From assembly GCA_022592435.1 (NCBI GenBank), contig JABYQS010000308.1, positions 1 to 33,116 of the forward strand: a DNA stretch of 33,116 nucleotides, in the 5' to 3' direction. Position numbers and translations under genes: made by a program. The first letter of the stretch is position 1; each line of letters starts with the position of its first letter. Below are positions 29,338 to 33,116 of the stretch, piece by piece. Source of the stretch: Cerioporus squamosus (taxonomy: Eukaryota > Basidiomycota > Agaricomycetes > Polyporales > Polyporaceae). Below the pieces are notes generated by a model. It saw only the letters and a list, made by a program, of their open reading frames with translations, was not told the origin of the DNA and made no database searches.

Positions 29338-30488
29338 GGGAGCAGACGTAAGAGTGGGAACACTTAGGAGGAGAGACGCCGCCGCACGATTCCTGCGGTG
29401 TTCTCATACGATCCCATGAGCGCGTATGTCAGTGGGAGCGATGCCGTGAATAGAAAGGAATCAACTCACAAAACCCGTCAACGCTTCGAAATGACCACAA
29501 GGTTAAGATGGTAACGATGCAGCGCTCTGCGCAGGGGATCCTGTGTGCTTGTTCGCGGAGAACCTTTTGCGCTCGACGTCAAGTACTTACGGCAATGCGC
29601 AGAAAAAATGAGAAGCCCGGCCGGGGCAATTGCTTCCCCTTCAACGAGGTGATACGTAGAACGCATCTGAGAGCTGCGCAGACGCAGCGCTGAGTGACCG
29701 AGAGCTGGGAGGAGAAGTCGGCGAGTTGGGCAAATCTCTTGGAGCACCCGTAGGTAGACGAAGAGGAATAATGGTATAGTGAAGAACTACTCGGTGTATG
29801 TCAATAGAGCCCAACGTCATTCTGACTGCAACATGACTGTACCAAAGCATGGGATATGTTAAGCAACTTCGTCAGAGAAACATATGCGTATCACGTACCC
29901 GTCCGCTTCGACTAACTGGTATCCTTTGGCAATGTGAACCGCTCTCCCAAGCCCAGCCACCCTCCCAAACCAACGCGAGGTACCTCCTCTTCCCCGCAAC
30001 CGTCCAGATTGTCTTGTTTTTGATGACGTTCAACTTCAGTGCAAAGTCTCAGAGAGCGCAGCGAAGAACCAGGAGATTGACCGCAAGAAGACTAGCAGCA
30101 GATTAGGCTAACCAGGAAACTCATGAGTATGAAGAGGATAGCAAAGCTCGCAGAAAGTATGAGGTTCGAGCAAGAGAGGAAAGGAGCGTCGTCGTCGTCA
30201 TCGTCGTCAACGACACGACGAGGTTGAGTAAGTACTTGGTGTCACTGTCTATGCTGAGAGCCAGCCCTGTAACGATCGGAGTTAGAAAAACAGCTTACCC
30301 ACCATCAAGCACTGCTTATCCTCCCTCAATACCGTGATCAATACCTTCTTATTTGACCTCAATGTTCCAGTCTTACTGTGCGTACTTACTTGCAAGCTTC
30401 GCGCCCTCGGGCTCTACTCGTGGTTGCTTCGGTCGGGATTCTCGTAGCCCGTTCCAAAGTCTCGAGTTCTGATACAGTATGTATGGTA
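29338..30488. other. Spacer G to H
   Basis: About 1.1 kb without a convincing gene. A minus-strand frame at 29478-29747 (89 codons) and a plus-strand frame at 29849-30106 have no recognised motif. A short GTC-rich trinucleotide run (CGTCGTCGTCGTCATCGTCG) sits at about 30186-30208. Gene G's promoter should lie in 29338-29500. Confidence 0.4.
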
Positions 30489-31915
30489 CTATATAGCAAT
30501 CATGCTTTGCTGATTACTTGGTATAGGCTCCTTCTCGTGGCTAGAATATCCAGACAAGCACGTAGGATTCACAGAGCCCTGCAACTCGCCACTCGAACTG
30601 TCCGGACTCGGAGGGGGAGGATTCGCAGGACTCCTTATGTCCTCTGGGCCAGCATACGCAGTCGTCGGACTCAACAGCTCCGAGAGCGTCCCCGAGCCAC
30701 GAAGGCCACGCGGAGGTTCCTCGTTGAATACGGGCATGGAAGCATTCTGGGCTTGCTCGTACGCTGATGCCTCGTAGAGAGACTTCTCGACCGCGCACAG
30801 AACGATGACGAGAGTCGGGTACATCCCTGCATAAGCAGAGGGACATGAGCGGGACGGCGCATCCTACGAGCACGAACTGGAATCCGTATACAAATGCCGA
30901 CGCTTCGCGTGTCGGCATCCCATATAACCATGCGTATACCACTAACATCACCTGCGCAATAGAGTCGTCAGGTCTCGGTCTTGCACAGTAGTAGTGGAGT
31001 GCTCACCCAGAGTGCACAGTACAGCGCACCCGACTCGACGAGGAGCGCGAGCGTGCGCTCCACCTGCGTCCCGCGCGGGGAGGATGCCCTCAGATAGGAC
31101 ATAATTATGCGACGGTGCTCCCTGTCGGAGCGTGAGCTCGGGCCTCGTCTGATCTACAGCTTGGAGACGCACCATGCACGGTAGACAATCAACGTCGTTG
31201 AGACGACGTTCGTCAAGAGCTCGCACATCGTGCCGAAGATGCCCCATCCGTCTCCGCTGAAGATGGTGCCGCCTGGCAGGATCATGCCTATGGACGCGAT
31301 ACCTCCCGGGTAGTGACTGTTGTCGAGTATGCATGCAGAGACGGTGTCCATGGCTCCCAGAACTAGCTCGTGTATCAGAAGGGGCTCGGGAAGGCCCAGA
31401 GGCATCTACAAGGATACGCACCCGAGTTGAGGAAAAAAATCAGTATGCAGATCCAGCGGATGACCCGGCTGTTCGGCCAAAGGACCCATGCACGCCACCA
31501 CACAATCGAGTCCCCTGTGAGAACCTAGGTTCCGACATCAGCGAGAACGCAGGGTACCCGTGACACGAGGACCCGGACCACCCACGTTCACTGTGAGCGC
31601 GAGGGTGCCAGTACAAGCTTGGATGCCATACGCCTTGTTGCTACTGGGTGCCACTTGAATCTGCGCCAGGGTCTCTTGACAGTCGTTGAAAGAGATGTCC
31701 GAGCCAGATAGAGAGTCCAGGCAGGCCCGCATGTCGACTATGCGCCCGAGATGTTTCGACATGAAGTTCTGCAGAGCGCTGTATTCCTGCGTTGCAACCA
31801 CGAGCGTCGCGATCCAGTACGCGACTGTGGAAACCCACATGACGATCATGGCCACGAGCATCATCCACATAGTGACACGTACATATACTTGACTTACTAC
31901 ACAGAACCCTTTACT
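30489..31915 (-). pseudogene. Seven-TM membrane protein, type III, copy H (degraded)
   Basis: Recognisable exons: exon 3 from about 31915 to 31586 (SKG, VAMIVMWVSTVAYW, CTGTLALTVN), exon 4 31524-31422 (GDSIVWWRAWVLWP), exon 5 31362-31173 (GAMDTVSAC, VYRAW), exon 6 31121-31007 (LLVESGALYCALW), exon 7 from 30951, exon 8 to the stop at 30489 (MYPTLVIVLCAVEKSLYE). Intron 7 has collapsed: between CCGCTCATG and GGATGTACCCG only about 18 bases remain, too few to splice, and one base is missing relative to GGCATG in gene G, so exon 8 is out of frame. Counterparts of exons 1 and 2 were not found upstream, where repeats begin. It is probably a pseudogene. Exons 4-6 remain fully open and in phase. Confidence 0.65.
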
Positions 31916-32199
31916 AACTGGCTGGGTTTCTGGACAGCGGACACCGGCGGAGAACTATTAGTACTCAGTACTGCTGATCAGCCGGTGCCCCTTAGGGGTA
32001 CCCCCAGTGTACGTACCGGCGAGACAGGTTAGTCTCAGACCCAATCCCATACCGCTACCGACTGAGCCGTCGCGTTTCTGGCGAGTGAGGGCGATGGGTT
32101 TGAAGGGGTCGGAACGAGGTCGATACCCTCCTCGACGTCGACCGTCCATATCCTGAGTATCAAGCCAGCCGGAGGTGAGCGTCAACGATCGTGTGCTTA

Positions 32200-32660
32200 C
32201 TCGCGACCTCGAGAATGGTCTCAGCACTGGCCGGCTGCTGGTGCCATAGCCTGGAGCTCTGTTCGGCCGGCGGGGTCCCGTACCTTGCTTTCCTTGTCGG
32301 CTGGTGGATGGCAGGTCCTGCTCGCTGCCACTGAGCCGCTAGAGTGCCACTTGGAGCTCGCCGCTTGATCCCTCTCTTCACCAGGCTTGCTGCTCGGCCG
32401 GTGAACGACATGCCTTGACTCACTGCTCGGCTGGTCAGCTGTCATACCTTGGCTTGTTGACCGGCGGACGGCGGTCTGTGGCGAGCATGCCATACTCGAC
32501 CGCCGCGCCGCCTGCTGCAGAAGGCAGGTGGTGTCCATGGAAGGCCATGCATTTCTAGGAAGGTGAGTTGAGTTCCTGCTCGGCCGGTTTGGACGACTGC
32601 TCACAATTGCTTACCAGCCGATGGGCTTCGTTCCCATGGCGAGCAGCCCTCCTCTGCTAC
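32200..32660. repeat. Dispersed degenerate GCTCGGCYGGT motifs
   Basis: Variants of (C/T)TCGGC(C/T)GG(T/C) recur about every 40-120 bp: near 32262 (TTCGGCCGGCGG), 32297 (GTCGGCTGGTGG), 32391 (CTCGGCCGGTGA), 32426 (CTCGGCTGGTCA), 32578 (CTCGGCCGGTTT), and into the minisatellite at 32761. No convincing gene on either strand. It looks like an expanding degenerate repeat field replacing the 5' part of copy H. Confidence 0.4.
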
Positions 32661-32760
32661 CACGATGGCGTCCGCTCTCGAACCGCTCGACAGGCGAGCG
32701 TCCTCCTCAGTTCGCAGCGGGACTACCCAGCCGGCGAGCCCACCTGTTCAGCACTCCTGG

Positions 32761-32880
32761 TCGGCCGCTGACTTCGAGTGCTCGAGCTTGCCAGTCGGCC
32801 GCTGACTTCGAGTGCTCGAGCTTGCCAGTCGGTCGCTGACTTCGAGTGCTCGAGCTTGCCAGTCGGCCGCTGACTTCGAG
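32761..32880. repeat. 34-bp minisatellite, about 3.5 copies
   Basis: The unit beginning TCGGCCGCTGACTTCGAG and ending CTCGAGCTTGCCAG starts at 32761, 32795, 32829 and 32863 (last copy partial, 18 bp). The only difference seen is TCGGTCG for TCGGCCG in the third copy. Near-identity implies recent slippage or unequal exchange. It keeps long open frames on both strands, which are not evidence of a gene. Confidence 0.95.
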
Positions 32881-32962
32881 GAGCGTCGACTGAAAGCGAT
32901 TGGGCTATATCCAGGGCATCTGTGTGAGTCGTGAGCGGGACCTTGGACAATATGGCACTTAC

Positions 32963-33038
32963 TGTTGGTAGGAGGTACAGGGAGGAGAGTCCGAAACGAT
33001 ACGTATGTCGTCAAAGGGAACTCCACACCAGCGATCAT
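32963..33038 (-). other. Possible first exon of a minus-strand gene
   Basis: An ATG at 33038 opens MIAGVEFPLTTYVSFRTLLP followed by VPPTN and a good GTAAGT donor at 32962. A possible acceptor (TCACACAG) lies about 40 bases further on. Beyond it the frame enters the minisatellite, so a real coding exon there is doubtful. It does not resemble exon 1 of gene G. Confidence 0.2.
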
Positions 33039-33116
33039 GTTGGCGAGGAGGCTCGAGCGGCCGGCGAAGGGACAGACAGTCAGGGAGGAGAGTCGTAGTC
33101 GGCGAGCAAAGATACA

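Noticed and set aside
30186..30210. Short GTC trinucleotide run as a functional repeat
   Set aside because: Only about eight units, interrupted, in a gene-free spacer; ordinary microsatellite.
32748..33038. Open frame through the minisatellite giving repeated ADWQARALEVS-like peptide units
   Set aside because: A 34-bp unit is not a multiple of three, so each copy is read in a different frame; openness reflects the unit's composition. No start context or motif supports a protein.

Overview
This window looks like nuclear DNA of a basidiomycete fungus, most likely an Agaricomycete. The genes are GC-rich and cut by many short introns (about 45-70 bp) with GTRNGT donors and YAG acceptors. The proteins are fungal microsomal cytochrome P450s and a seven-helix membrane family whose exon layout is shared by every copy. 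No rRNA, tRNA, bacterial feature or CRISPR array was recognised. All exon models were built by eye from splice sites, reading frame and comparison between paralogues inside the window.

Left arm (plus strand). Bases 1-1550 hold no convincing gene. An intact ten-exon P450 (1551-4857, 558 aa) comes next, then decayed repeats and P450 scraps (5140-5815). From about 5940 to 21694 lies a tandem array of five seven-TM genes in strict alternation: type I A (7033-8694, broken), type II B (11051-12705, intact), type I C (14493-16191, intact), type II D (17107-18754, intact) and type I E (19833-21694, broken). A further unidentified decayed multi-exon gene ('block U') sits directly upstream of each type I copy. 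A dead P450 lies between A and B (9670-10400). A 217-bp inverted-repeat element (MITE-like) has inserted just after the start codon of copy E.

Right arm (minus strand). E converges on a second intact P450 (21980-24156, 572 aa) whose last seven coding blocks have exactly the lengths of the first P450. Beyond it lie an unidentified coding relic (24551-25176), a small multi-pass membrane protein gene (25243-26052), a dead P450 (26279-27297), an intact type III seven-TM gene G (27628-29337, 432 aa) and a degraded type III copy H (30489-31915). The right edge (32200-33116) is repeat-rich and includes a 34-bp minisatellite.

Taken together, this is a birth-and-death locus in which P450 oxidases and an uncharacterised seven-TM family were duplicated together on two facing arms. 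Two P450s and four seven-TM genes read as intact. The other copies carry single-base deletions, nonsense codons, a lost heme cysteine or a transposon insertion. A shared role, such as sensing or handling lipophilic small molecules, is a hypothesis from co-localisation only; no reaction or ligand can be read from the sequence.
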